NCBI RefSeq assembly: GCF_051401765.1
Contig: NW_027480422.1
Location: 19,610,001-19,674,000 of the forward strand
Length of the DNA: 64,000 nucleotides
Origin: Calliopsis andreniformis
Lineage: Eukaryota; Arthropoda; Insecta; Hymenoptera; Andrenidae
Reading direction: 5' to 3'
The translations under genes and the position numbers were made by a program. Under the pieces are notes generated by a model. The model was given only the letters and a program-made list of their open reading frames with translations, ran no database searches and had not been told where the DNA came from. This document shows, in pieces, positions 25,393 through 37,462 of the stretch; position 1 is the first letter of the stretch; each line of letters starts with the position of its first letter.

Positions 25393-28300
25393 TGAAGCCT
25401 AGGGTGCCCGGAACGTAGAAATGACCATTACTTTCACACTGGATGCAATTATTCGTTTTATACGATGGAAGAACTGTTGCATTAATTTGGTATTTTATGC
25501 TTCGGGCGTTGACTTCTAAGGCCCTAACTATTCGATCTGGTGGAGCAACGCCCTAGGGTGAAGCCTAGGTTGCCCGCAACGAAGAAATGTCCATATCTTT
25601 CACACTGTTTGCAATTATTCCTGTTATACGATTGAAGAACTGTCGTATTTATTTTGTATTTGATGCTTCTGGCGTTGACGTATTAGGCCCTAACTATTGG
25701 ATCTGGTGGACCAACGCCCTAGAGTGAAGACTAGGTTTCCCGGATCGTAGAAATGACCAAAACTTTCACACTGGTTGCAAATATTCCTCTTATACGATGA
25801 AAAAACTGTTGTGTTTTTATTAATTTTATGCTTCAGGCGTTGACTTCTAAGGCCGTAGCTATTCGATGTGGTGGCACAACGCCGTACAGTTACGCCCAGG
25901 TTGCCCGTAACGTAGAAATGACCATTACTTTTACACCGGTTGCAATTATTCCTGTTATACGATGGACAAGCAGTTGTATTTTTATTGTACTTTATGCTTC
26001 TGTCGTTGACTTCTAAGGCCCTATGTATTCGATTTGGTGGAGCAATGCCTCAGACTTAAGACTAGGATGCCCGGAACGTAGAAAGGCCATTACTTTCACA
26101 CTGGTTGTAATTATTCGTTTTATACGATGGAAAGACTGATGTACTTATATCGTATTTTATGCTTCTGACTTTGACTTCTAAGGCCCTAACTATTCGATCT
26201 GGTGGAGCAACGCCCTAGGGTGAAGCCTAGGTTGCCCGGAACGTAGAAATGACCATCACTTTCACACTGGTTGCAATCATTACTGTTATACGATGGAAAA
26301 GGTGTTGCATTTTTATTGTATTTTATGCTTCGGGCGTTGACTTCTAGGGCCCTAACTATACGATCTGGTGGAGCAACGCCCTAGGGTGAAGCCTAGGTTG
26401 CCCGGGACGTAGAAATGACCATTACTTTCACTCTGGTTGTAATTATTCATGCTATACGATGGAAAAACTGTTGTATCTTTATTGTATTTTATGCTTCTGG
26501 CGTTGACTTCTTAGGCCCTAACTATTCGACCTGGTGGAGCAACGCCCTAGGGTGAAGCCTAGGTTGCCGGAACGTAGAAATGACCATAACTTGCACACTG
26601 GTTGCAATTATTCCTGTTATACGGTGGACAAACTGTTGGATATTTACTGTACTTTACGCTTCTTGCGTTGACTTCTAAGGCCCTATGTATTCGATCTGGT
26701 GGAGCGATGGCTCAGAGTTAAGGCTAGGATGCCCGGAACGTAGAAATGGCCATTACTTTCACACTGGTTGTAACTATTCGAATTATACGAATGGAAAAAC
26801 TGATGTACTTATATCGTATTTTATGCTTCTGGCGTTGTCTTCTTAGGCCCTGACTATTCGATCTGGTGGAACAACGCCCTAGAGTGAAGCCTAGATTGCT
26901 CGGAACGTAGAAATGACCATTACATTCACGCTTGTTGCGATTATTCCTGTTATGCGATGAAAAAACTGTTGTACTTTTATTTTATCTTTTGCTTCTGGCG
27001 TTGACTTCTAATGCCCTAGCTATTCAATCTGGTGGAGCAACGCCCTAGAGTGAAGCCTAGATTACCCGGAACGTAGAAAAGACCATTACCTTCACTCGTG
27101 TTGCAATTCTTCCTGTTACACGGTGAAAAAAATGTTGTATTGTTAATGTATTTTATGCTCCAGGCGTTGACTTCTAAGGCCGTAGCTATTCGATGTGGTG
27201 GAGCAACGACATAGAGTGAAGCCTAGGTTGCCCGGAACGTAGAAATGACCATTACTTCCACACTGTTTGCAATTATTCATTTTATAGAATGGATAAACTG
27301 TTGTATTTATATTGTATTTTATGCTTCTGGCGTTGACTTCTAAGGCCCTAACTATTCGATCTGGTGGAGCAACGCCCTAGAGTGAAGCCCAGGTTGCCCG
27401 ATACGTAGAAATGGCCATAGCTTTCACACTGGTTGCATTTATCCGTTTTATACGGTGGAAAAGCTGTTATATTTCTATTGTCTTTTATGCTTCTGGCGTT
27501 GACTTCTTAGGCCCTAACTATTCGATCTGGTGGTGCAACACCCTAGAGTGAAGACTAGGTTCCCGGAACGCAGAAATGACCATAACTTTCACATTGTTTG
27601 CAGTTATTCATTTTATATCATGGAAAAACTGTTGTACTTATATTGTATTTTATTCTTCTGGCGTTGAATTCTTAGTCCCTAGCTATTCGATCTTGTGGGG
27701 CAACGCCCTCGAATGAAGCCTAGGTTACCCGGAACGTAGAAATGACCAGTCCTTTCACACTGGTTGCAGTTATGCCTGTAATACGGTGGAAAAACTGTTG
27801 CATTTGCATTGTATTTTATGCTTCTGGCGTTGAATTCTAAGGCCCTATGTATTCAATCTGGTGGAGCAATGTCTCAGAGTTAAGTCTAGGATGCCCGGAA
27901 CGTAGAAATGGCCGTTACTTTAACACTGGTTGCAATTATCCGTTTTATACAATGGAGAATCTGTTGTATTTTTATTTTATTTTATGCTTCAGGCGTTGAC
28001 TTCCAAGGTCGTAGCTATTCGATGTGGTGGAGCAACGCCCAACAGTGAAGCCTAGGTTGCCCGGAACGTAGAAATGACCATTAACTTTCACACTGGTTGC
28101 AATTATTCCTGTTATACGATTGAAAAACTGTTGTAATTTTATTTTATTTTATGCTTCTGGCGTTGACTTCTAAGGCCGTAGCTATTCGATGTGGTGGAGC
28201 AATGCCCTAGAGTGAAGCCTAGGATGCCCGCAACGTAGAAATGACCATATCTTTCACACTGTTTGCAATTATTCCTGTTATACGATTGAAGAACTGTTAT

Positions 28301-28490
28301 ATTTATATTGTATTTTATGCTTCTGGCGTTGACTTCTAAGGCCGCAGCTATTCGATTTGGTGGAGCAACGCCCTAGAGTGAAGAGTAGGTTGCCCGGAAC
28401 GTAGAAATGACCATACCTTTCACACTGGTTGCAATTATTCCTGTTATACAAGGGAAAAAGTGTTGTATTTATATTGTATTTTATGCTTCT
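25393..28490 (+). repeat. HOR unit C (about 18-19 monomers)
   Basis: This third unit follows B in the same order and keeps the monomer that B lost (TTCGAATTATACGAATGG at about 26.78 kb). It matches B up to TACAAGGGAAAAAGTG (24790 and 28440, offset about 3,650 bp). It then takes GCGTAGACTTCCTGGGCCC and leaves the series near 28490. Exact neighbours differ from A and B by single substitutions. Confidence 0.88.
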
Positions 28491-30470
28491 GGCGTAGACT
28501 TCCTGGGCCCTAACTGTTCTATCTGGAGGAGCAACGCCCTAGAGTGAACCCTATGTTGTCCGGAACGTAGAAATGACCATATCCTTCACACTGGTTGCAT
28601 TTATTGCTTTTAACGACGGAAAAACTGATGTATTTATATGGTATTTTATGCTTCTGGCGTTGACTTCTAAGGCCCTAACTATTTGATCTGGTCGAGCAAC
28701 GCCCTAGGGAGAAGCCTAGGTTGCCCGGCACGTTGAAATGACCATAACTTTAACACTGGATGCAGTTATTCGTTTTATACGATGGAAAAGCTGTTGTATT
28801 TATATTGTATTTTATGTTTCCGGCGCTGACTTCTAAGGCCCTAGCTTTCGATGTGGTGGAGCAACGCCCTAGAGTGAAGCCTAGGTTGCCCGGAACGTAG
28901 AAATGACCATACCATTCACACTCGCGCAATTATTCGTTTTAGACGATGGAAAAACTATTGTATTTATATTGTATTTTATGCTTCTGGCGTTGACTTCTTA
29001 GGCCCTAACTGTTCGATCTGGTGGAACAATGCCCTAGAATGAAGCCTAGGTTGCACGGAACGTAGAAATGCCCATTACTATCACACTGGTTGTAATTATT
29101 CCTGTTATACGATGGAATAACTGTTTTATTTTTATTTTATTTTATGCTTCTGGTGTTGACTTCTAAGGCCCTAGCTATTCGATCTGATGGAGCCTTGCCC
29201 TAGAGTGAAGCCTAAGTTGCCCGGAACGTAGAAATCACAATCACCTTCACTCTGGTTGCAATTATTCCTGTTATACGATTGAAGAACTGTTGTATTTATA
29301 TTGTATTTTATGCTTCTGGCGTTGACTTCTAAGGCCGCAGCTATTCGATGTGGTGGAGCAACGCCCTAGAGTGAAGCCTATGTTGTCCGGAACGTAGAAA
29401 TGACCATATCCTTCACACTGGTTGCATTTATTGCTTTTAACGACGGAAAAACTGATGTATTTATATGGTATTTTATGCTTCTGGCGTTGACTTGTAAGGC
29501 CCTAACTATTCGATCTGGTGGAGCAACGCCCTAGAGTGAAGGCTGGGTTGCCCGAAACGTAGAAATGACCATTACTTTCACTCTGCTTGCAATTATTCAT
29601 GCTATACGATGGAAAAGATGTTGCATTTTTATTGCATTTTATGCTTCGGGCGCTGACTTCTAAGGCCCTAACTATTCGATCTGGTGGAGCAACGCCCTAG
29701 GGTGAAGCCTAGGTTGCCCGGGACGTAGAAATGACAATTACTTTCACACTCGTTGCTATTATTCGTTTTATGCGATGGAAAAACTGTTGCATTTATTTTG
29801 TATTTGATGCTTCTGGCGTTGACTTCTTAGGCCCTAACTATTGGATCTGGTGGACCAACGCCCTAGAGTGAAGCCTATGTTGTCCGCAACGTAGAAATGG
29901 CCATATCCTTCACACTGGTTGCATTTATTCCTTTTAACGACGGAAAAACTGATGTATTTATATTGTATTTTGTGTTTCGGGCGCTGACTTCTAAGGCCCT
30001 AGCTATTCGATCTGGTGGAGCCTTGTCCTAGAGTGAAGCCTAGGTTGCCCGGAACGTAGAAATCACAATCACCTTCACTCTGGTTGCAATCATTCCTGGT
30101 ATACGATGGAAAAACTGTTGTATTTTTATTGCATTTTATGTTTCGGCCGCTGACTTCTAAGGCCCTAGCTATTCGATCTGGTGGAGCAATGCCCTAGAGT
30201 GAAGCCTAGGTTGCCCGGAACGTAGAAATGACCATACCTTTCTCACTCGCGCAATTATTCGTTTTAGACGATGGAAAAACTATTGTATTTATTTTGTATT
30301 TTATGCTTCTGGCGTTGACTTCTTAGGCCCTAACTATTTGATCTGGTGGTCCAACACCCCAGAGTGAAGCCTAGGTCGCCCGGAACGTAGAAATGTCCAT
30401 CAGTTTCACTCTGGTTGCAATTATTCCTGTTATACGATGGAAAAACTGTTGTACTTTTATTGTATTTTAT
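28490..30470 (+). repeat. Array stretch after unit C: mixed monomers
   Basis: This stretch is satellite only. It mixes monomers known from zones 2 and 3, including TATGTTGTCCGG with TTTTAACGACGG (about 28.55, 29.39 and 29.88 kb) and CACTCGCGCAATTATTCG, a variant with a small internal deletion. No regular HOR period was found here. Confidence 0.8.
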
Positions 30471-30479
30471 GCTTCTGGC

Positions 30480-31860
30480 GTTGACTTCTAAGGCCGTAGC
30501 TATTCGATGTGGTGGCACAACGCCGTACAGTTACGCCCAGGTTGCCCGTAACGTAGAAATGACAATTACTTTTACACTGGCTGCAATTATTCCTGTTATA
30601 CGATGGACAAGCAGTTGTATTTTTATTGTACTTTATGCTTCTGGCGTTGACTTCTAAGGCCCTATGTATTCGATTTGGTGTAGCAATGCCTCAGACTTAA
30701 GACTAGGATGCCCGGAACGTAGAAAGGCCATTACTTTCACACTGGTTGTAATTATTCGTTTTATACGATGGAAAGACTGATGTACTTATATCGTATTTTA
30801 TGCTTCTGGCTTTGACTTCTAAGGCCCTAACTATTCGCTCTGGTGGAGCAACGCCCTAGGGTGAAGCCTAGGTTGCCCGGAACGTAGAAATGACCATTAC
30901 CTTCACACTGGTTGCAATTATCCGTTTTATACGATGGAAAAACTGTTCTACATATATCGTATTTTATGCTTCTGGCGTTGACTTCTTAGGCCCTAACTAT
31001 ACGACCTGGTGGAGCAACGCCCTAGGGTGAAGCCTAGGTTGCCGGAATAAAGAAATGACCAGTCCTTTCACACTGGTTGCAGTTATCCGTTTTATACGGT
31101 GGAAAAACTGTTGTACATATATCGTATTTTATGCTTCTGCCGTAGACTTCCTAGACCCTAACTATTCGACCTGGCGGAACAACGCCATAGAGTGAGGCCT
31201 AGGTCGCCCGGAACGTAGAAATGACCATCACTTCAACCTGGTTGCAATTATTCCTGTTATACGATGGAAAAACTGTTGTATTTTTATTGTATTTTCTGCT
31301 TCTGACTTTGATTTTTAAGGTCCTAGCCATTCGACCTGGAGGGTCAACGTCCAAGAGTGAAGCCTATGTTGGACGGAACGTAGAAATGACCATAACTTTC
31401 AGACTGGTTGCAATTACTCCCGTTACACGATGGAAAAACTGTTGTATTTTTATTGTTTTTTATGTTTCGGGCGTTGACTTCTAAGGCCCTAGCAATTCGA
31501 TCTGGTGGAGCAACGCCCTAGAGTTAAGTCTAGGATGCCCGGAACGTAGAAATGGCCATTACTTTCACACTGGTTGCAATTATCCGTTTTATACGATGGA
31601 GAATCTGTAGTATTTATATTGTATTTCATGCTTCTGGCGTTGACTTCTTAGGCCCTAACTATTCGATCTGGTGGAGAAACGCCCTAGAGTGAAGCCTAGG
31701 TAGCCCGGGACGTAGAAATGACCATAACTTTCACACTGGTTGCAATTATTCGTTTCATAAGATGGAAAAGCTGTAGTATTTATATTTTATTTTATGCTCC
31801 AGGCGTTGACTTCTAAGGCCGTAGCTATTCGACGTGGTGGAGCAACGCCCTACAGTGAAG
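30480..31860 (+). repeat. Older copy of the block amplified at 34.79-38.62 kb
   Basis: This block matches 34788-36168 at a constant offset of 4,308 bp (26 monomers minus 8). Checked markers are ATGCTTCTGGCG at 30469 and 34777, GCCGGAATAAAG at 31041 and 35349, and CACTTCAACCTGG. It also carries GGAGGGTCAACG and TTTTTATTGTTTTTTATG. It is present once, whereas the equivalent downstream segment has been expanded to three copies. Similarity stops near 31860 (CCCAGGTAGCCCGG against CCTAGGTTGCCCGG). Confidence 0.88.
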
Positions 31861-33860
31861 CCCAGGTAGCCCGGAACGTAGAGATGACCATTACTTTCAC
31901 ACTGGTTGCAATTATTCCTGTTATACGGTGGACAAACTGTTGGATATTTATTGTACTTTATGCTTCTTGCGTTGACTTCTAAGGCCCTATGTATTCAATC
32001 TGGTGGAGCGATGGCTCAGAGTTAAGGCTAGGATGCACGGAACGTAGAAATGGCCATTACTTTCACACTGGTTGTAACTATTCGTATTATACGATGGAAA
32101 AGCTGTTGTGTTTATATTGTATTTTATACTCCTGGCGTTGGATTCTAAGGCCGCAGCTGTTCGATAGGGTGGAGCAACGCCCTATAGTGAAGCCTAGGTT
32201 GCCCGGAACGTAGAAATGACCATTACCTTCACACTGGTTGCAATTATTCCTGTTTTACGACTGAAAAACTGTTGTAATTTTATTTTATTTTATGCTTCTG
32301 GCGCTGACTTCTTAGGCCCTAACTATTCGTTCTGGTGGAGCAACTCCCTACAGTGAAGACTAGATAGCCCGGAAGGTAGAAATGATCATTACATTCACGC
32401 TTGATGCAAATATTCCTGCTATACGATGAAAAAACTGTTGTATTTTTATTTTATTTTTTGCTTCTGGCATTGACTTCTAAGGCCCTATTTATTCGGTCTG
32501 GCGCAGCAATGCCTCAGAGTGAAGTCTAGGATGCCCGGAAGGTAGAAATGGCCATTACTTTCACACTGGTTGCAATTATCCGTTTTATACGGTGGAAAAA
32601 CTGTTGTACATATATCGTATTTTATGCTTCTGCCGTTGACTTCCTAGGCCCTAACTATTCGACCTGGCGGAACAACGCCCTAGAGTGAGGCCTAGGTCGC
32701 CCGGAACGTGGAAATGACCATCACTTCAACCTGGCTGCAATTATTCCTGTTATACGATGGAAAAACTGTTGTATTTTTATTGTATTTTCTGCTTCTGACT
32801 TTGATTTTTGAGGTCCTAGCCATTCGATCTGGAGGGTCAACGTCCAAGGGTGAAGCCTATGCTGGCCGGAACGTAGAAATGACCATAACTTTCACGCTGG
32901 CTGCAATTACTCCCGTTATACGATGGAAAAACTGATGTATTTTTATTGTATTTTATGTTTCGGGCGTTGACTTCTAAGGCCCTAGCTATTCGATCTGGTG
33001 GAGCAACGCCCTAGAGTGAAGCCTAGGTTGCCCGAAACGTAGATATGACCATAACATTCAGAGTGGTTGCAATTATTCGTTTTATACGATGGAAAGTCTG
33101 TAGTGTTTATTTTGTATTTTATGCTTCTGGCGTTGACTTCTTAGGCCCTAACTAAGAGATCTGGTGGGCCAACGCCCTAGAGTGAAGCCTAGGTTGTCCG
33201 GAACGTAGAAATGACCGTATCCTTGACACTGGTTGCAATTATTCCTGTTAAACGACGGAAAGACTGATGTATTTATATGGTATTTTGTGCTTCTGGAGTT
33301 GACTTCTAAGGCCCTTACTATTGGATCTGGTGGGGCCTCGCCCTAGAGTGAAGCCTAGGTAGCGCGGGACGTAGAAATGACCATAACTTTCACACTGGTT
33401 GCAATTATTCGTTTTATAAGAAGGAAAATCTGTTGTATTTTTATTTTATTTTGTGCTTCAGGCGTTGACTTCTAAGGCCCTAACTATTCGATCTGGTGGA
33501 CCAACGCCCTAGAGTGAAGCCTAGGTTGCCCGGAACGTAGAAATGACCATAACCTTCACACTGGTTGCAATTATTCGTTTTACACGATGGAAAAACTGTT
33601 GTATTTTTATTTTATTTTATGCTCCTGGTGTTGACTTCTAAGGCCCTAGCTATTCGATCTGGTGGAGCAACACCCTAGAGTGAAGCCTAGGTTGCCCGAA
33701 ACGTAGAAATGATCATTACTTTCACTCTGCTTGCAATTATTCATGCTATACGATGGAAAAGATGTTGCATTTTTATTGCATTTTATGCTTCGGCCGCTGA
33801 CTTCTAGGGCCCTAACTATTCGATCTGGTGGACCAACGCCCTAGAGTGAAGCCTAGGTTG
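31860..33860 (+). repeat. Array stretch with a diverged paralogue of the seven-monomer HOR
   Basis: This stretch is satellite only. At 32.57-32.93 kb it repeats the series GTACATATATCG, GGCGGAACAACGCC, GAGGCCTAGGTCG and CACTTCAACCTGG seen at 31.1-31.5 kb, with more substitutions (GAACGTGG, GGTGAAGCC, CTGGCTGC). The rest has CAGAGTGGTTGC, GGCCTCGCCC and other mixed monomers with no clear period. Confidence 0.8.
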
Positions 33861-35180
33861 CCCGGAACGTAGAAATGACCATAACTTTCACACTGGTTGC
33901 TATTATTCGTTTTATGCGATGGAAAAACTGTTGTATTTATTTTGTATTTTATGCTTCTGGCGTTGACTTCTTAGGCCCTAACAATGGGATCTGGTGGACC
34001 AACGCCCTAGAGTGAAGACAAGGTTTCCCCGAACGTAGAAATGACCAAAACTTTCACACTGGTTGCAAATATACCTCTTATACGATGAAAAAACTGTTGT
34101 GTTTTTATTAATTTTATGCTTCAGGCGTTGACTTTTAAGGCCGTAGCTATTCGATGTGGTGGCACAACGCCGTACAGTTACGCCCAGGTTGGCCGTAACG
34201 TAGAAATGACCATTACTTTTACACTGGTTGCAATTATTCCTGTTATACGATGGACAAGCAGTTGTATTTTTATTGTACTTTATGCTTCTGGCGTTGACTT
34301 CTAAGGCCCTATGTATTCGATTTGGTGGAGCAATGCCTCAGACTTAAGACTAGGATGCCCGGAACGTAGAAAGCCATTACTTTCACACTGGTTGTAATTA
34401 TTCGTTTTATACGATGGAAAGACTGATGTACTTATATCGTATTTTATACTTCTGGCTTTGACTTCTAAGGCCCTAACTATTCGATCTGGTGGAGCAACGC
34501 CCTAGGGTGAAGCCTAGGTTGCCCGGGACGTAGAAATGACCATTACTTTCACACTCGATGCTATTATTCGTTTTATGCGATGGAAAAACTGTTGTATTTA
34601 TTTTGTATTTGATGCTTCTGGCGTTGACTTCTTAGGCCCTAACTATTGGATCTGGTGGACCAACGCCCTAGCGTGAAGACAAGGTTTCCCGGAACGTAGA
34701 AATGACCAAAACTTTCACACTGGTTGCAAATATTCCTCTTATACGATGAAAAAACTGTTGTGTTTTTTTTAATTTTATGCTTCAGGCGTTGACTTCTAAG
34801 GCCGTAGCTATTCGATGTGGTGGCACAACGCCGTACAGTTACGCCCAGGTTGCCCGTAACGTAGAAATGACAATTACTTTTACACTTGTTGCAATTATTC
34901 CTGTTATACGATGGACAAGCAGTTGTATTTTTATTGTACTTTATGCTTCTGGCGTTGACTTCTAAGGCCCTATGTATTCGATTTGGTGGAGCAATGCCTC
35001 AGACTTAAGACTAGGATGCCCGGAACGTAGAAAGGCCATCACTTTCACACTGGTTGTAATTATTCGTTTTATACGATGGAAAGACTGATGTACTTATATC
35101 GTATTTTATGCTTCTGGCTTTGACTTCTAAGGCCCTAACTATTCGTTCTGGTGGAGCAACGCCCTTGGGTGAAGCCTAGG
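33860..35180 (+). repeat. Four-monomer tandem pair (661-bp period)
   Basis: Two adjacent copies, about 33860-34520 and 34521-35180, are offset by 661 bp (four monomers minus 3). Markers are AGGTTTCCC at 34021 and 34682, and the TTAATTTTATGCTTCAGG start at 34116 and 34777. Each copy contains GACAAGGTTTCC, GGCACAACGCCGTACAG, GACAAGCAGTTG and the CTCAGACTTAAGAC class. Differences are few, for example GCTGTTTTT runs of different length and ATGACC against ATGACA. Confidence 0.88.
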
Positions 35181-36301
35181 TTGCCCGGAACGTAGAAATG
35201 ACCATTACCTTCACACTGGTTGCAATTATCCGTTTTATACGATGGAAAAACTGTTGTACATATATCGTATTTTATGCTTCTGGCGTTGACTTCTTAGGCC
35301 CTAACTATTCGACCTGGTGGAGCAATGCCCTAGGGTGAAGCCTAGGTTGCCGGAATAAAGAAATGACCAGTCCTTTCACACTGGTTGCAGTTATCCGTTT
35401 TATACGGTGGAAAAACTGTTGTACATATATCGTATTTTATGCTTCTGCCGTAGACCTCCTAGACCCTAACTATTCGACCTGGCGGAACAACGCCATAGAG
35501 TGAGGCCTAGGTCGCCCGGAACGTAGAAATGACCATCACTTCAACCTGGTTGCAATTATTCCTGTTATACGATGGAAAAACTGTTGTATTTTTATTGTAT
35601 TTTCTGCTTCTGACTTTGATTTTTAAGGTCCTAGCCATTCGACCTGGAGGGTCAACGCCCAAGAGTGAAGCCTATGTTGGACGGAACGTAGAAATGACCA
35701 TAACTTTCAGACTGGTTGCAATTACTCCCGTTACACGATGGAAAAACTGTTGTATTTTTATTGTTTTTTATGTTTCGGGCGTTGACTTCTAAGGCCCTAG
35801 CAATTCGATCTGGTGGAGCAACGCCCTAGAGTTAAGTCTAGGATGCCCGGAACGTAGAAATGGCCAGTACTTTCACACTGGTTGCAATTATCCGTTTTAT
35901 ACGATGGAGAATCTGTAGTATTTATATTGTATTTCATGCTTCTGGCGCTGACTTCTTAGGCCCTAACTAGTCGATCTGGTGGAGAAATGCCCTAGAGTGA
36001 AGCCTAGGTAGCCCGGGACGTAAAAATGACCATAACTTTCACACTGGTTGCAATTATTCGTTTCATAAGATGGAAAAGCTGTAGTATTTATATTTTATTT
36101 TATGCTTCAGGCGTTGACTTCTAAGGCCGTAGCTATTCGACGTGGTGGAGCAACGCCCTACAGTGAAGCCTAGGTTGCCCGGAACGTAGAAATGACCATT
36201 ACCTTTCATACTGGTTGCAATTATTCGTTTTATACGACGGGAAAACTGTTGTATTTATATTGTATTTTATGCTTCTGGCGTTGACTTCTTAGGACCTAAC
36301 T
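35141..36301 (+). repeat. Seven-monomer HOR, 1,161 bp, copy 1 of 3
   Basis: The variant ATTCGTTCTGG starts copies at 35141, 36302 and 37463, and the equivalent ATTCGATCTGG after the last copy is at 38624, so the period is exactly 1,161 bp three times. Seven monomers would be 1,162 bp; the shortening comes from small indels including the GTTGCCGGAATAAAG site. Inside are GTACATATATCG, GTAGACCTCCTAGACCC, CACTTCAACCTGG, GGAGGGTCAACGCCC, GACGGAACG and CTGACTTCTTAGG. By eye, copy 1 agrees with copy 3 at the sites I compared. Confidence 0.95.
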
Positions 36302-37462
36302 ATTCGTTCTGGTGGAGCAACGCCCTTGGGTGAAGCCTAGGTTGCCCGGAACGTAGAAATGACCATTACCTTCACACTGGTTGCAATTATCCGTTTTATA
36401 CGATGGAAAAACTGTTGTACATATATCGTATTTTATGCTTCTGGCGTTGACTTCTTAGGCCCTAACTATTCGACCTGGTGGAGCAATGCCCTAGGGTGAA
36501 GCCTAGGTTGCCGGAATAAAGAAATGACCAGTCCTTTCACACTGGTTGCAGTTATCCGTTTTATACGGTGGAAAAACTGTTGTACATATATCGTATTTTA
36601 TGCTTCTGCCGTAGACCTCCTAGACCCTAACTATTCGACCTGGCGGAACAACGCCATAGAGTGAGGCCTAGGTCGCCCGGAACGTAGAAATGACCATCAC
36701 TTCAACCTGGTTGCAATTATTCCTGTTATACGATGGAAAAACTGTTGTATTTTTATTGTATTTTCTGCTTCTGACTTTGATTTTTAAGGTCCTAGCCATT
36801 CGACCTGGAGGGTCAACGCCCAAGAGTGAAGCCTATGTTGGACGGAACGTAGAAATGACCATAACTTTCAGACTGGTTGCAATTACTCCCGTTACACGAT
36901 GGAAAAACTGTTGTATTTTTATTGTTTTTTATGTTTCGGGCGTTGACTTCTAAGGCCCTAGCAATTCGATCTGGTGGAGCAACGCCCTAGAGTTAAGTCT
37001 AGGATGCCCGGAACGTAGAAATGGCCAGTACTTTCACACTGGTTGCAATTATCCGTTTTATACGATGGAGAATCTGTAGTATTTATATTGTATTTCATGC
37101 TTCTGGCGCTGACTTCTTAGGCCCTAACTAGTCGATCTGGTGGAGAAATGCCCTAGAGTGAAGCCTAGGTAGCCCGGGACGTAAAAATGTCCATAACTTT
37201 CACACTGGTTGCAATTATTCGTTTCATAAGATGGAAAAGCTGTAGTATTTATATTTTATTTTATGCTTCAGGCGTTGACTTCTAAGGCCGTAGCTATTCG
37301 ACGTGGTGGAGCAACGCCCTACAGTGAAGCCTAGGTTGCACGGAACGTAGAAATGACCATTACCTTTCATACTGGTTGCAATTATTCGTTTTATACGACG
37401 GGAAAACTGTTGTATTTATATTGTATTTTATGCTTCTGGCGTTGACTTCTTAGGACCTAACT
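36302..37462 (+). repeat. Seven-monomer HOR, 1,161 bp, copy 2 of 3
   Basis: This copy is adjacent to copy 1 with no spacer. I found two private substitutions: T at 37190 where copies 1 and 3 have A (36029, 38351), and A at 37340 where they have C (36179, 38501). Otherwise it looks the same, so the triplication is very recent or has been homogenised. Confidence 0.95.

Noticed and set aside
30415..30657. Recurrent 62-80 codon frames around the GGC(A/G)CAACGCCGTACAG monomer (10571, 17041, 20025, 22511, 25828, 30415, 34116, 34777)
   Set aside because: The recurrence follows the HOR structure: every copy lies at the same place of a duplicated block. Conservation is explained by recent DNA duplication, not selection on a protein.
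35529..35792. Open frames of up to 87 codons, repeated many times (for example at 31221, 35529, 36690, 37851), that could look like a family of small membrane proteins
   Set aside because: They are the satellite itself read in a frame that happens to stay open over one to two monomers. 166 is not a multiple of three, so the frame shifts each monomer. Similar frames occur on both strands, they start and stop at monomer variants, and no ribosome-binding or promoter context or codon constraint is visible.
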